Source: Saccharothrix longispora (GTDB lineage Bacteria > Actinomycetota > Actinomycetes > Mycobacteriales > Pseudonocardiaceae). Taken from it: a stretch of DNA of 64,000 nucleotides. Position numbers and translations under genes: made by a program. The notes beneath the pieces were generated by a model that was given only the letters and a program-made list of their open reading frames with translations, was not told where the DNA came from and ran no database searches. Below, one piece after another: positions 27,185-35,202 of this stretch (within the stretch, counting starts at the first letter, position 1; the number at the start of each line of letters is the position of its first letter). Location of the stretch: the NCBI RefSeq assembly GCF_030852425.1, contig NZ_NSDM01000001.1, positions 434,001 to 498,000 of the forward strand. Direction: 5' to 3'.

Positions 27185-27625
27185 GTGGTCCATCGGAAGG
27201 CGCCAGTGGCCGTCGTCGGGGGGAGCTGCCTGCTCGCCCTGCTGCTCACGGGCGCGTGCGGCAAGCCGACGGCCGTCCCGGAACCGGTGGAGGTGCCCAC
27301 CGTCGCCACCAGTTCCCCGACGGCGCCCCCGTCCGTCCCGGCGGTGGCCAGCATCTCCGTGCGCCCGGTCACCACGACGCCGCCACCACCCACCGTGCGG
27401 GCGACCACCGAAGCCCCGCCCCCGCCGCCGGTCGACGTCCAGCCGCCGCCCGCGCCGGAACCCACGACCGTGGCGCCGACGACGACCGAACCCGGGTTCG
27501 ACGAGGTGGCGATCGAGGGGTTCCCCTGCGAGGAGCGGGGCGCGACGGCGGTGGACCCGGCGGGGCGGGCGCTGGTCTGCGAGCCCGGCCGGCGTCAGCG
27601 CCTGCGCTGGGAGCGCGCCCGCTGA
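27185..27625 (+). CDS. Small Pro/Thr-rich lipoprotein
   Basis: The 146-residue product starts VVHRKAPVAVVGGS, followed by a hydrophobic stretch and the lipobox LLLTGAC (Cys about residue 25). A long Pro/Thr/Val-rich linker (about 30-115) leads to a short conserved-looking end with two Cys (GFPCEERG and LVCEPG). It is probably a surface lipoprotein with a small disulfide-bonded tip. GTG at 27185 keeps the basic n-region; GTG at 27206 has a better GGAAGG site but would lose it. No family is recognised. Confidence 0.65.
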   Translation: MVHRKAPVAVVGGSCLLALLLTGACGKPTAVPEPVEVPTVATSSPTAPPSVPAVASISVRPVTTTPPPPTVRATTEAPPPPPVDVQPPPAPEPTTVAPTTTEPGFDEVAIEGFPCEERGATAVDPAGRALVCEPGRRQRLRWERAR

Positions 27626-27630
27626 GCGGT

Positions 27631-27650
27631 CCGGGCGCGCTCCGCGCCGG
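27631..27650. terminator. Hairpin between the lipoprotein gene and purB
   Basis: A roughly 8-bp G/C stem with one bulged base fills the 25-bp gap between convergent stops. Confidence 0.4.
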
Positions 27651-29084
27651 TCAGAGGATCGGCTCCGGCACGTAGCCGGCCGCCGCCGGGAACGCCTTCA
27701 GCACGTCCTCGACCTGCGCCACCACGTCGGCCACCTGCTGCTCCGCCACGCCGGTGAACGACAGGCGGTCGGCGAGCAGGGCGTCCAGGGCGGCCCGGTC
27801 GAGCGGCAGGCGGTCGTCGGCGGCGAGGCGGTCCAGCAGGTCGTTCTCCGCCAGGCCCTGCTCGCGCATCGCGAGCGCCACCCCGACCGCGTTCTCCTTG
27901 ATCGCCTCGTGCGCGGTCTCCCGGCCCACACCCGCGCGCACGGCCGCCATCAGCACCTTCGTCGTGCCGAGGAACGGCAGGTAGCGGTCCAGCTCGCGGG
28001 CCACCACGGCCGGGTAGGCGCCGAACTCGTCGAGCACCGTCAGGAACGTCTCCAGGAGCCCGTCGAGCGCGAAGAACGCGTCCGGCAGCGCGACCCGGCG
28101 CACGACCGAGCACGACACGTCGCCCTCGTTCCACTGGTCGCCCGCGAGTTCGCCGACCATCGACAGGTAGCCGCGCAGGATCACCGCGAACCCGTTGACG
28201 CGCTCGCACGAACGCGTGTTCATCTTGTGCGGCATGGCGCTGGAGCCGACCTGGCCGGGCTTGAAGCCCTCCGTCACCAGCTCGTGGCCCGCCATCAGCC
28301 GGATGGTCTTGGCCAGCGACGACGGCCCGGCCGCCAGCTGCACGAGCGTCGACACCACGTCGAAGTCGAGCGACCGCGGGTACACCTGGCCGACGCTGGT
28401 CAGCACCCGCTCGAACCCGAGGTGCCCGGCCACCGCGCGCTCCAGCCCGACCAGCTTGTCCCGGTCGCCGCCGAGCAGGTCGAGCATGTCCTGGGCGGTG
28501 CCGACGGGACCCTTGACGCCACGCAGCGGGTACCGCGCGATCAGCTCCTCCAGCCGTCGGAACGCGACGAGCACCTCGTCGGCGGCGGTCGCGAAGCGCT
28601 TGCCGAGGGTGGTGGCCTGGGCGGCGACGTTGTGGGACCGACCGGCCACGACGAGGTCGGCGTGCTCGGCGGCGCGGCGCGCGAGGCGGCCGAGGACCGC
28701 GGCGGTCTTGCCCCGCACGTGCTCCAGCGAGCGCAGGACCTGGAGCTGCTCGACGTTCTCGGTGAGGTCGCGCGAGGTCATGCCCTTGTGCACGTGCTCG
28801 TGCCCGGCGAGGGCGTTGAACTCCTCGATGCGCGCCTTCACGTCGTGCCTGGTGACCCGCTCGCGCTCGGCGATGGACGCCAGGTCGACCTGGTCGACGA
28901 CCCGCTCGTAGTCGGCGACGGCCTCCGCCGGCACGTCGACGCCCAGTTCGGCCTGCGCCCGCAGCACGGCGAGCCACAACTGCCGCTCCAGCACGACCTT
29001 GTGCTCGGCGGACCACAGCGTGGCCAGCTCCGCTGAGGCGTAGCGACCGGCGAGGACATTGGCGATGCGGGGCTTGACCGTCAC
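27651..29084 (-). CDS. purB: Adenylosuccinate lyase PurB
   Basis: This is a 477-residue fumarase-superfamily enzyme. It has VHKGMTSRDLTEN, the mobile signature loop GSSAMPHKMN (about residue 285) and AGRSHNVAAQATTLG. It acts twice in purine synthesis (SAICAR and adenylosuccinate cleavage). GTG at 29084 gives MTVKPRIANVLAGRYAS, the usual family start. It is a single gene after a 46-bp gap from the anti-sigma-like gene. Confidence 0.97.
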   Translation of the reverse strand: MTVKPRIANVLAGRYASAELATLWSAEHKVVLERQLWLAVLRAQAELGVDVPAEAVADYERVVDQVDLASIAERERVTRHDVKARIEEFNALAGHEHVHKGMTSRDLTENVEQLQVLRSLEHVRGKTAAVLGRLARRAAEHADLVVAGRSHNVAAQATTLGKRFATAADEVLVAFRRLEELIARYPLRGVKGPVGTAQDMLDLLGGDRDKLVGLERAVAGHLGFERVLTSVGQVYPRSLDFDVVSTLVQLAAGPSSLAKTIRLMAGHELVTEGFKPGQVGSSAMPHKMNTRSCERVNGFAVILRGYLSMVGELAGDQWNEGDVSCSVVRRVALPDAFFALDGLLETFLTVLDEFGAYPAVVARELDRYLPFLGTTKVLMAAVRAGVGRETAHEAIKENAVGVALAMREQGLAENDLLDRLAADDRLPLDRAALDALLADRLSFTGVAEQQVADVVAQVEDVLKAFPAAAGYVPEPIL

Positions 29085-29130
29085 GTGACCAGCATATTTG
29101 CCGGCCGGCCGGGGCCGGGAACCGGGCACG

Positions 29131-29958
29131 TCAGAACAGGGCCACCTTCGGGTCCATGGCCAGCCGGACCAACTGCTCCGGCGACAGGGGCACGGTGCCG
29201 CGCAGCGTGCCGCCCTGCGCCGGGTCGTAGTTGTAGGCGTTGACCTGCACCACGGTGCCGTCGACGCGGAAGTGCGCCGCCGACAGCACGGCCGTGCCCT
29301 CCGGGCCGCCGTCGCCGGTGGCGACATCCACGCGGCTGCCGTCCGGCTGCTCCTGGGACATCACGCACGTGACCGTCCTGCAGAACTCGACCGGGCTCAT
29401 CGCCGACGCCCCGCCGCCGAGCTGCACCGACACCCCGCTGGTGCCCTCGGCGTCGCGGAACTGGAGCAGCCCGCTGACGAACCGGGCGTCACCCTGCCCG
29501 CCGTTGTCGTCGAAGGCCACCTCGACCACCTTGGTCCCCGGCACGACCCGGCCGAACAGGGCGCCGAAGTGCTGCGCCAGGAACACCTCGGTCCCGCTGC
29601 GCCGGGGCTCCCCGGTCACGGTGGTGGCGGGCGGCCCCCACCGCGACGGCCGGAGGTCCCGGTCGCCGTCCGGCGCGACGGGCGGCGCCGTCACCGACGA
29701 CGACGGGGGCGGCTGGACCGTGGTCGTCAGCACCGGTCCCCCCGAGGCCACCTCGACCGCCGCATGCCGGTCGAGCACACCCGGCAGCGACAGCACCGTC
29801 CCGGTCAACACCAGCGTCGCCGCGCCCACCGCCACCAGCGCACGACGCCTCTTCCGGGCGTGCCGGGCGCGGGCGATCAGCTCGTCCGGGTCGAAGTCCA
29901 GGGGCGGCTCGTCCCCGACCGCGGCGCGCAGCCCCTCCCTGATCTCCGCCTCGCTCAC
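29131..29958 (-). CDS. Single-pass membrane protein, probable anti-sigma partner
   Basis: This 275-residue protein has a short N-terminal cytosolic part (SEAEIREGLRAAVG, about residues 1-38), a basic stretch (RHARKRRR), one membrane helix (about 42-60), then a Pro/Ser-rich linker and an extracytoplasmic domain with two Cys (FCRTVTCVM). It starts with GTG at 29958, overlapping the sigma-factor stop by 4 nt. That pairing and the topology are typical of proteins that control SigE-family sigma factors, although no zinc-binding anti-sigma motif is present. The same arrangement occurs at 31138-32429. Confidence 0.7.
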   Translation of the reverse strand: MSEAEIREGLRAAVGDEPPLDFDPDELIARARHARKRRRALVAVGAATLVLTGTVLSLPGVLDRHAAVEVASGGPVLTTTVQPPPSSSVTAPPVAPDGDRDLRPSRWGPPATTVTGEPRRSGTEVFLAQHFGALFGRVVPGTKVVEVAFDDNGGQGDARFVSGLLQFRDAEGTSGVSVQLGGGASAMSPVEFCRTVTCVMSQEQPDGSRVDVATGDGGPEGTAVLSAAHFRVDGTVVQVNAYNYDPAQGGTLRGTVPLSPEQLVRLAMDPKVALF

Positions 29959-30485
29959 GAGGCCACCACCGCCCCCCGCTCCAGTTCCTCGACGGCGGCG
30001 CGCAGCGCCACGAGCCCGCGCGCGGTCTGGCTCTTGACCGTGCCCTCGGTGCACCCCATCGCCACCGCGACCTCGGCCACCGGCAGGTCTTCGAAGTAGC
30101 GCAGCACGAGCACGACGCGCTGCCTCGGCGGCACGTGCAGCAGCGCCGCGTGCACGAGGTCGCGCGCCCACAGCCGCTCACCGGCCCGGTCCGGGTCGGC
30201 CGACGTGTCCGCCACGTCCGGCACCTGGCCGTCGCGCTGCTCCGCCCGCCGCCACGGCCGGCGCTTCTCGTCGAGCCACGTGCGCAGCAGGACCTTGCGG
30301 GCGTAGGCCGAGGCGTTGTCGCGCCACTCGATGCGGTGCCACGCCTGGTAGAGCTTGAGCAGGCTCGCCTGCATCAGGTCCTCGGCCATGTGCCAGTCAC
30401 CGCAGAACAGGTACGCCGTTCGCCGCAGTGAGGCCGCGTGCCCCACCGCGAACTCCCGGAACCCCTGCTCCTCGGCCTTGCGCAT
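29955..30485 (-). CDS. SigE-family ECF RNA polymerase sigma factor
   Basis: The 176-residue protein has region 2 (LFCGDWHMAEDLMQAS and LLKLYQAWHRI) and region 4 (PPRQRVVLVLRYFEDL, then CTEGTVKSQTARGL). This is the actinobacterial SigE-like family of small ECF factors. ATG at 30485. The next gene overlaps and is the likely membrane-bound regulator. It shares clear similarity with the factor at 31911-32429, e.g. the region around GDWH. Confidence 0.92.
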   Translation of the reverse strand: MRKAEEQGFREFAVGHAASLRRTAYLFCGDWHMAEDLMQASLLKLYQAWHRIEWRDNASAYARKVLLRTWLDEKRRPWRRAEQRDGQVPDVADTSADPDRAGERLWARDLVHAALLHVPPRQRVVLVLRYFEDLPVAEVAVAMGCTEGTVKSQTARGLVALRAAVEELERGAVVAS

Positions 30486-30528
30486 GCCATCCCCTTCCGC
30501 GCCCCCACCTCCTGAACGCGGTCGGGGG

Positions 30529-31113
30529 TCACCGGGGTTGCATCGACTTCTCGAGCATGCGCCGGGCGGCGGCGCGCGGGTCCGGGCTGATCTCGATCAG
30601 GGCGTTCACGACGGCGCCGTCGACCAGCGCGATGAGCTCCTCGACCCGCTCGCGGGTGACCGGCTGACCGGTGCGGGTGAAGATGTCGAACAGCAGGTCG
30701 TGCAGCTGCACGGACATCCGCCGCATCAGCGGCCGGAGGTAGGGCCGCCGGCCGGTGGCCACGAGGCGCTCGTAGCGCAGCAGCACGGCCTCCGCGTCGC
30801 CCTCGCCGACCGGCCCGAGCAGCAGGTCGAGCACCAGGTCGATGAGCGCGTCGCCGTTGCAGCCCCCCGGGTCCAGCTCGTCGAGCCGGGCCTTGCCGTA
30901 GGCCAGCTCGGCGTTGCCGTGGTGCTCCAGCGCGGCGGTGACCAGGTCCTCCAGCGAGTCGAAGTAGTACGTGGTCGAGGCCAGCGGCAGCCCCGCGCGC
31001 TCGGCGACGGCGCGGTGCCGGATCGCGTCGAAGCCACCGGTGGCCAGGAGGCCGGCGGCGGCCTCGACCAGCGCCTGGCGGCGGCGTTCGCCCTTCGGCG
31101 TAGCGGCTGTCAT
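30529..31113 (-). CDS. TetR family transcriptional regulator
   Basis: The 194-residue protein has an N-terminal HTH (ALVEAAAGLLATGGFDAIRH, split as EAAAGLLATGG and VAERAGLPLASTTYYF, about residues 15-55) and a TetR ligand domain. It should repress nearby or distant genes until an inducer binds. It sits between two sigma/anti-sigma pairs on the same strand. A near-palindrome lies just before its start and may be its own operator. Confidence 0.9.
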   Translation of the reverse strand: MTAATPKGERRRQALVEAAAGLLATGGFDAIRHRAVAERAGLPLASTTYYFDSLEDLVTAALEHHGNAELAYGKARLDELDPGGCNGDALIDLVLDLLLGPVGEGDAEAVLLRYERLVATGRRPYLRPLMRRMSVQLHDLLFDIFTRTGQPVTRERVEELIALVDGAVVNALIEISPDPRAAARRMLEKSMQPR

Positions 31114-31122
31114 TGCAGGGAA

Positions 31123-31134
31123 GGTACTAGTGCC
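31123..31134. promoter_or_regulatory. Possible TetR operator
   Basis: GGTACTAGTGCC is a 12-bp near-perfect palindrome (one mismatched pair) 10 nt upstream of the TetR start, in the 24-bp gap after the preceding gene. It is a candidate autoregulatory site. Confidence 0.35.
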
Positions 31135-31137
31135 GCC

Positions 31138-31893
31138 CTAGGACCGGTCCCCGAGCCGCTGCGCCAGCGACGCCAGCTCGTCCGCGAACGGCGCGACCGC
31201 CGACCCCGCCGCCGGCTCGCTGAGCACGTACAGCTCCTCGCCGCCCGGCGTGGGCGAGCTCTGGAACCGCACCGACGGGGCCACCGCCAGGTCGGACGTG
31301 CCCGCGGGCGCGACGACGACGGACACCGTGCCGGTGGTCCCGCCGTCGCGGACCAGGTAGCTCGCGCCGCGCGCGCCCACCGGGCAGTTCGCGGCGGCCG
31401 GGGCGGGCTGGAGGCCCCGGGCGACCGGGAGCTCGTCGGCGAGGGCGACGGCGAGCTCCCGGTCCACCTCGACGCACCCACCGGGGGTGCGGCCGACCGT
31501 TGGCCGGTCGGCTGTCCCCAACGGCTCGTCCCCCTGCGTGGACGGGTCGTCGGGGACGCTCCTGGGCGGCATCCCGCCGCTCCGGTCCGGTGCGGCGTCC
31601 TCGGGCAGCGCGGGCGCCTGGGCTTCACCGAACCGGGTGACGTCAGGGGACGGGACCCCCTCCGCGGACACCGCCGCGGCGGTGTCGCCCGCGGTGTTCT
31701 CGAACAGGTTCGCCGAGACGACGACGCCGCCGAACACCAGCACGACGGCGAGCGCGGAGCCGAGCGCCACGGCCGACCTGCGCCGCGCGGTCGCCCGCGC
31801 GGACGCCGCCCGGACCTCACCCACGTCGAAGGACGCGGGCGGCGCGTCGCGGGTCGCGTCGCGGAACAGCTCCGAGAGCTTCTGCTCGTCCAC
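31138..31893 (-). CDS. Single-pass membrane protein, probable anti-sigma partner (second copy)
   Basis: The 251-residue protein has a cytosolic start (KLSELFRDATRDAPP), a basic stretch (ARATARRRSAV), one membrane helix (about 40-62), a Pro/Asp-rich linker and an extracytoplasmic domain with two Cys. The opening ELFRDATRDAPPASFD matches a short motif seen in regulators that pair with SigE-family factors. GTG at 31893 follows GGAGGTGGAGG. It lies 17 nt after the sigma-factor gene on the same strand. Confidence 0.7.
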   Translation of the reverse strand: MDEQKLSELFRDATRDAPPASFDVGEVRAASARATARRRSAVALGSALAVVLVFGGVVVSANLFENTAGDTAAAVSAEGVPSPDVTRFGEAQAPALPEDAAPDRSGGMPPRSVPDDPSTQGDEPLGTADRPTVGRTPGGCVEVDRELAVALADELPVARGLQPAPAAANCPVGARGASYLVRDGGTTGTVSVVVAPAGTSDLAVAPSVRFQSSPTPGGEELYVLSEPAAGSAVAPFADELASLAQRLGDRS

Positions 31894-31910
31894 CTACCTC
31901 CACCTCCCGT

Positions 31911-32429
31911 TCACGACGCGGGCCGCAAGTCGTCGATCGCATCGCCGAGCGCTTCGCGCAGGGCTTCCAGTCCCCGGGAGGTCTGGCTCTTGACCGTGCC
32001 CTCCGAGCACCCGAGCGCCTCCGCGGTCGCCGAGACGTCCAGGCCCTCCAGGAACCTGAGCACGAGCACCGCCCGCTGCCTGGGCGGCACCCGCCGCAAG
32101 CCCGCGACCAGGGTCTCGCGCGTCGCCACCGAGTCGGCGACCTCGCCGTCGGTCGCGGGCGTGTCCGGGACCTGGTCCACGAACCGCTCCCGCCGCCACG
32201 GCCGCCGGGACTCGTCGATCACCGCGCGCACCACGCTGCGGCGGACGTAGGCGTCCAGGGCCTGCTTGTCCCGGACCTTCCGCCACCTGCGGTGCAGCGC
32301 GACGAACGCGGTCTGCGCGAGGTCGTCCGCCCGGTGCCAGTCACCACAGAGCAGGAACGCCGTTCGGCGCACGGCCTCCCGGCGAGCCACGAAGTACTCC
32401 GCGAACTCCTGCTCGTCGCGCTGATCCAC
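31911..32429 (-). CDS. SigE-family ECF RNA polymerase sigma factor (second copy)
   Basis: The 172-residue protein contains LLCGDWHRADDLAQ and FVALHRRWRKV (region 2), and PPRQRAVLVLRFLEGL with CSEGTVKSQTSRGL (region 4). GTG at 32429 is chosen because a GGAGAG site lies about 9 nt upstream and it gives the family length; a longer frame exists. Its partner gene follows. It is divergent from threonine aldolase over about 150 bp. Confidence 0.92.
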   Translation of the reverse strand: MDQRDEQEFAEYFVARREAVRRTAFLLCGDWHRADDLAQTAFVALHRRWRKVRDKQALDAYVRRSVVRAVIDESRRPWRRERFVDQVPDTPATDGEVADSVATRETLVAGLRRVPPRQRAVLVLRFLEGLDVSATAEALGCSEGTVKSQTSRGLEALREALGDAIDDLRPAS

Positions 32430-32582
32430 GCGGACTCTCTCCGCTCGTCGTGCTTGCACCTACCGGACGGAACCGGGACGGCCAACGGTTGCACGCCCGT
32501 CGACCGAGACTTGCGTCACCCCCCATCGTCGTACCGCCGACGCGGCTGGGTGGGGACTTGCCCGGTGTGATGTGATCCATTC

Positions 32583-33602
32583 GTGACCACGCTCCCGCCG
32601 CTGGACTTCCGGTCGGACACCGTGACCCAACCGGACGAGGCCATGAGACTGGCCATGTCGCGCGCCGAGGTCGCCGACGACGTCCTCGACCACGACCCGA
32701 CGATGAGACTGCTGGAGGACCGCGTCGCCGAGCTGCTCGGCGTGGAGGCGGCGCTGTGGGTGCCCACGGGGTCCATGGGCAACCTCATCGCGCTCACCGT
32801 GCACCTGCGGCCGGGCGACCGGTTCCTGGCGCCGCGCGGCGCGCACGTGCTGGACAGCGAGCTGGGCACGGCCGCGTTCATCGCGGGCGGGATGCCGCAC
32901 CCGCTGGAGTGCGACGCCGGTCCGGGACGCGCGTCGCCGGACGCGGTGCGCGCCGCGGCGGGCGCCTCGGGGCCGTACTACGCGCTGCGCACGACCCTGT
33001 TGTGCCTGGAGAACACGCACAACTCGGCGGGTGGCTCGGTCACCCAGCCCGACGAGCACGCGCTGCTGGTGTCGGCCGCGCGCGAGACCGGGCTGCGGGT
33101 GCACCTGGACGGCGCCCGGCTGTGGAACGCCGCCGTCGCCCTGGGCCTGCCGCCCGCGGCGCTGGCGGTCGGCGTGGACACCGTGCAGGTGTGCCTGTCC
33201 AAGGGGCTGGGCGCGCCGGTCGGGTCGGTCGTCGCCGGGTCGGCGCTGTTCGTCGCCGAGGCGCGGCGGGTGCGCAAGATGCTGGGCGGCGGCGTGCGGC
33301 AGGGCGGCGTGCTGGCCGCCGCGGGCCTGGTCGGGCTGGACCGGGTCGACGACCTCGCGCAGGACCACGCCAACGCCAAGGCGCTCGCCAAGGGCCTCGC
33401 CGAGCTGGGCTGGCAGGTGGACGAGCCGGAGACGAACATCGTGCTGGCGGGCGTGCCGGACCTGGACGTGACGCTCGCCGGGCTGCGGCACCTGGGGGTG
33501 CACGCGGGACCGATGTCGGGCAAGGTGAGGTTCGTGACGCACCGGGACGTGGGCGCGGACGACGTGGTCGAGGCGCTGCGGCGCATCGGGTCGGCGAGCT
33601 GA
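32583..33602 (+). CDS. Low-specificity L-threonine aldolase family enzyme
   Basis: This is a 339-residue PLP enzyme of fold type I: DFRSDTVTQPDEAM at the start, HLDGARLWNAA (cofactor Asp) and the Schiff-base Lys in CLSKGLGAPVGS (about residue 207). It cleaves threonine or allo-threonine to glycine and acetaldehyde; beta-eliminating activity is also possible in the family. GTG at 32583. The HAD gene starts 1 nt after its stop. Confidence 0.92.
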   Translation: MTTLPPLDFRSDTVTQPDEAMRLAMSRAEVADDVLDHDPTMRLLEDRVAELLGVEAALWVPTGSMGNLIALTVHLRPGDRFLAPRGAHVLDSELGTAAFIAGGMPHPLECDAGPGRASPDAVRAAAGASGPYYALRTTLLCLENTHNSAGGSVTQPDEHALLVSAARETGLRVHLDGARLWNAAVALGLPPAALAVGVDTVQVCLSKGLGAPVGSVVAGSALFVAEARRVRKMLGGGVRQGGVLAAAGLVGLDRVDDLAQDHANAKALAKGLAELGWQVDEPETNIVLAGVPDLDVTLAGLRHLGVHAGPMSGKVRFVTHRDVGADDVVEALRRIGSAS

Positions 33603-33603
33603 C

Positions 33604-34185
33604 GTGCGCTGGGTGGTGTTCGACTACGGCGAGGTGATCTCGCAGCCGACCGGTGCGCTGCCCGAGCTGGCGTCCCTGCTCGGGGCGCCCGTCGAGGACT
33701 TCGCGGCGGCCTACTGGGAACCGCGCCACGACTACGACAGCGGCGCGCCCGACCTGGTGTACTGGCGGGCCGTGGGCGCGCTGCTGGGCGTCGAGGTGGA
33801 CGAGGCGATGTCCGCGCGGTTGACGGACGTGGACGTGCGCGGCTGGCTGCGGCCGGACCCGTCGGTGCTGGAGCTGCTGGCGGACCTGGCGTCGGAGGGG
33901 GTGCCGCTGGCGCTGCTGTCGAACGCCTCGGCGACGTTCGCCCGGGTGGCCGAGCGCGAGCCGTGGACCCGGCACTTCCGGCACCTGGTGTTCTCCGGCG
34001 ACCTGGGCGTGGCGAAGCCCGACCCGCGGATCTTCGCCGCGCTGGCCGAGCGGATCGGCGCGGACCCGCGCGACTGCGTGTTCTTCGACGACCGGCAGGT
34101 CAACGTGGACGGGGCGAACGCGGCGGGGCTGACGGGCGTGCTGTGGCAGGGCAGCTCACACGCCCGGTCGGTGCTCGGCCCGTAG
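33604..34185 (+). CDS. HAD-superfamily hydrolase (subfamily IA)
   Basis: The 193-residue protein has motif I VVFDYGEVIS (Asp nucleophile; the second Asp of DxD is Gly, as in some sugar-phosphatases), motif II LLSNAS, motif III Lys in GVAKPDPRIF, and motif IV FFDDRQVNV. It is a probable phosphatase of unknown substrate. GTG at 33604 is one base after the aldolase stop. The last 30 nt overlap the convergent channel gene. Confidence 0.88.
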   Translation: MRWVVFDYGEVISQPTGALPELASLLGAPVEDFAAAYWEPRHDYDSGAPDLVYWRAVGALLGVEVDEAMSARLTDVDVRGWLRPDPSVLELLADLASEGVPLALLSNASATFARVAEREPWTRHFRHLVFSGDLGVAKPDPRIFAALAERIGADPRDCVFFDDRQVNVDGANAAGLTGVLWQGSSHARSVLGP

Positions 34186-34917
34186 CTCCTCGCGCAGTTC
34201 CTCGCGCAGCGCGGCCAACTCCGCCCTGACCTGGCGGAGCTCGGTCGCGGCGGCCTGCTCGGCCGCGGTGACCGACTCCTCGACGCCGCTGAGCCGCTCG
34301 ACGATCCAGGACGCGATGGTGCCCGTGACGACACCGATCAGGGCGATGCCGCCGACCATGAGCAGCGCGGCGACCAGCCGTCCCTCCCAGGTCACGGGGT
34401 AGCGGTCGCCGTAGCCGACGGTGGTGATGGTGGTGAGCACCCACCACGCGGCGTCGCCGAAGGTGGTGATCGAGGCGTCGGGGTGGCGGCGCTCGGCGTC
34501 CAGGACGGCGAGCGAGGCGCACAGGCCGACCAGGGTCGTGACGGCCGCGACGTAGACGCCGATGCGCTGCCGGACCCGGCCCGCGTACCGGCGGTTGAGC
34601 AGCTTGAGCACGGTGAGCAGGCGCAGCACGCGCAACTGGCGGACCACCGGCAGCACCACCGCGAGCAGGTCGAAGAGGTGGGTGGTCACGAACCTGCGCT
34701 TGTCGACCGCGATCACGAGCCGCGCCAGGTAGTCGACCGCGAAGACGAGCCACACGAACCAGAGGACGACCTCCAGCGCGCCGTGCAGGCCGGGGGTCGC
34801 GCGGTCGTCGAGGACCTGCCAGGCGTAGGCCACCAGGAACAGCACGGCGAGGCCGGTCAGGGGCCACTCGACGCGCCGCTCCCAATGGGCGAGGCGGCGC
34901 TCATCAGTCTCCGACAC
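34156..34917 (-). CDS. Voltage-gated-type potassium channel
   Basis: The 253-residue protein has a six-helix layout. Helices S1-S3 are at about 18-100, an Arg-rich S4 follows (RQLRVLRLLTVLKLL), then S5, a pore helix and the K+ filter TTVGYGD (about residue 165), and S6. The C-terminus is a charged coiled coil (about 205-245) that may help tetramer assembly. It conducts K+ across the cell membrane. GTG at 34917. Confidence 0.9.
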   Translation of the reverse strand: MSETDERRLAHWERRVEWPLTGLAVLFLVAYAWQVLDDRATPGLHGALEVVLWFVWLVFAVDYLARLVIAVDKRRFVTTHLFDLLAVVLPVVRQLRVLRLLTVLKLLNRRYAGRVRQRIGVYVAAVTTLVGLCASLAVLDAERRHPDASITTFGDAAWWVLTTITTVGYGDRYPVTWEGRLVAALLMVGGIALIGVVTGTIASWIVERLSGVEESVTAAEQAAATELRQVRAELAALREELREELRAEHRPGV

Positions 34918-34964
34918 CGCACCATGGTGAACGCCGGTTCGCTGTTTTACCAGTTACCGGGGAG

Positions 34965-35135
34965 CTACGGCCCCTTGATGCCCTTGCGGCGGTTGGTCTT
35001 GATCGCGCCGTACGCGGCGGTGCCGAGGAACAGCACGCCGCCGATCACGGCGAGCCAGAAGACGCCCTCGATGACCGCTCCGGCGATCGTGATCACGACC
35101 CAGGCGGCGAGCAGCCACAGGATTATTCGACCCAT
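34965..35135 (-). CDS. Small membrane protein, 56 aa
   Basis: This short gene encodes two membrane helices (IILWLLAAWVVITIAG and VFWLAVIGGVLFLG) and a basic C-terminal tail (TNRRKGIKG). No ribosome-binding site precedes ATG at 35135, so it may be translated from a leaderless transcript. It resembles small two-helix proteins common in actinobacteria; no function is known. Confidence 0.65.
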   Translation of the reverse strand: MGRIILWLLAAWVVITIAGAVIEGVFWLAVIGGVLFLGTAAYGAIKTNRRKGIKGP

Positions 35136-35202
35136 GCCACACGAACGAGCCACACCGGCCGCGAGTTCCCCCCACCGGCCGGCCCCACGGGTACAACCGT
35201 CG

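Noticed and set aside
29240..30037. Plus-strand open frames over the anti-sigma-like gene
   Set aside because: They are Thr/Ser/Pro-rich antisense frames without motifs, opposite a gene with clear topology and operon context.
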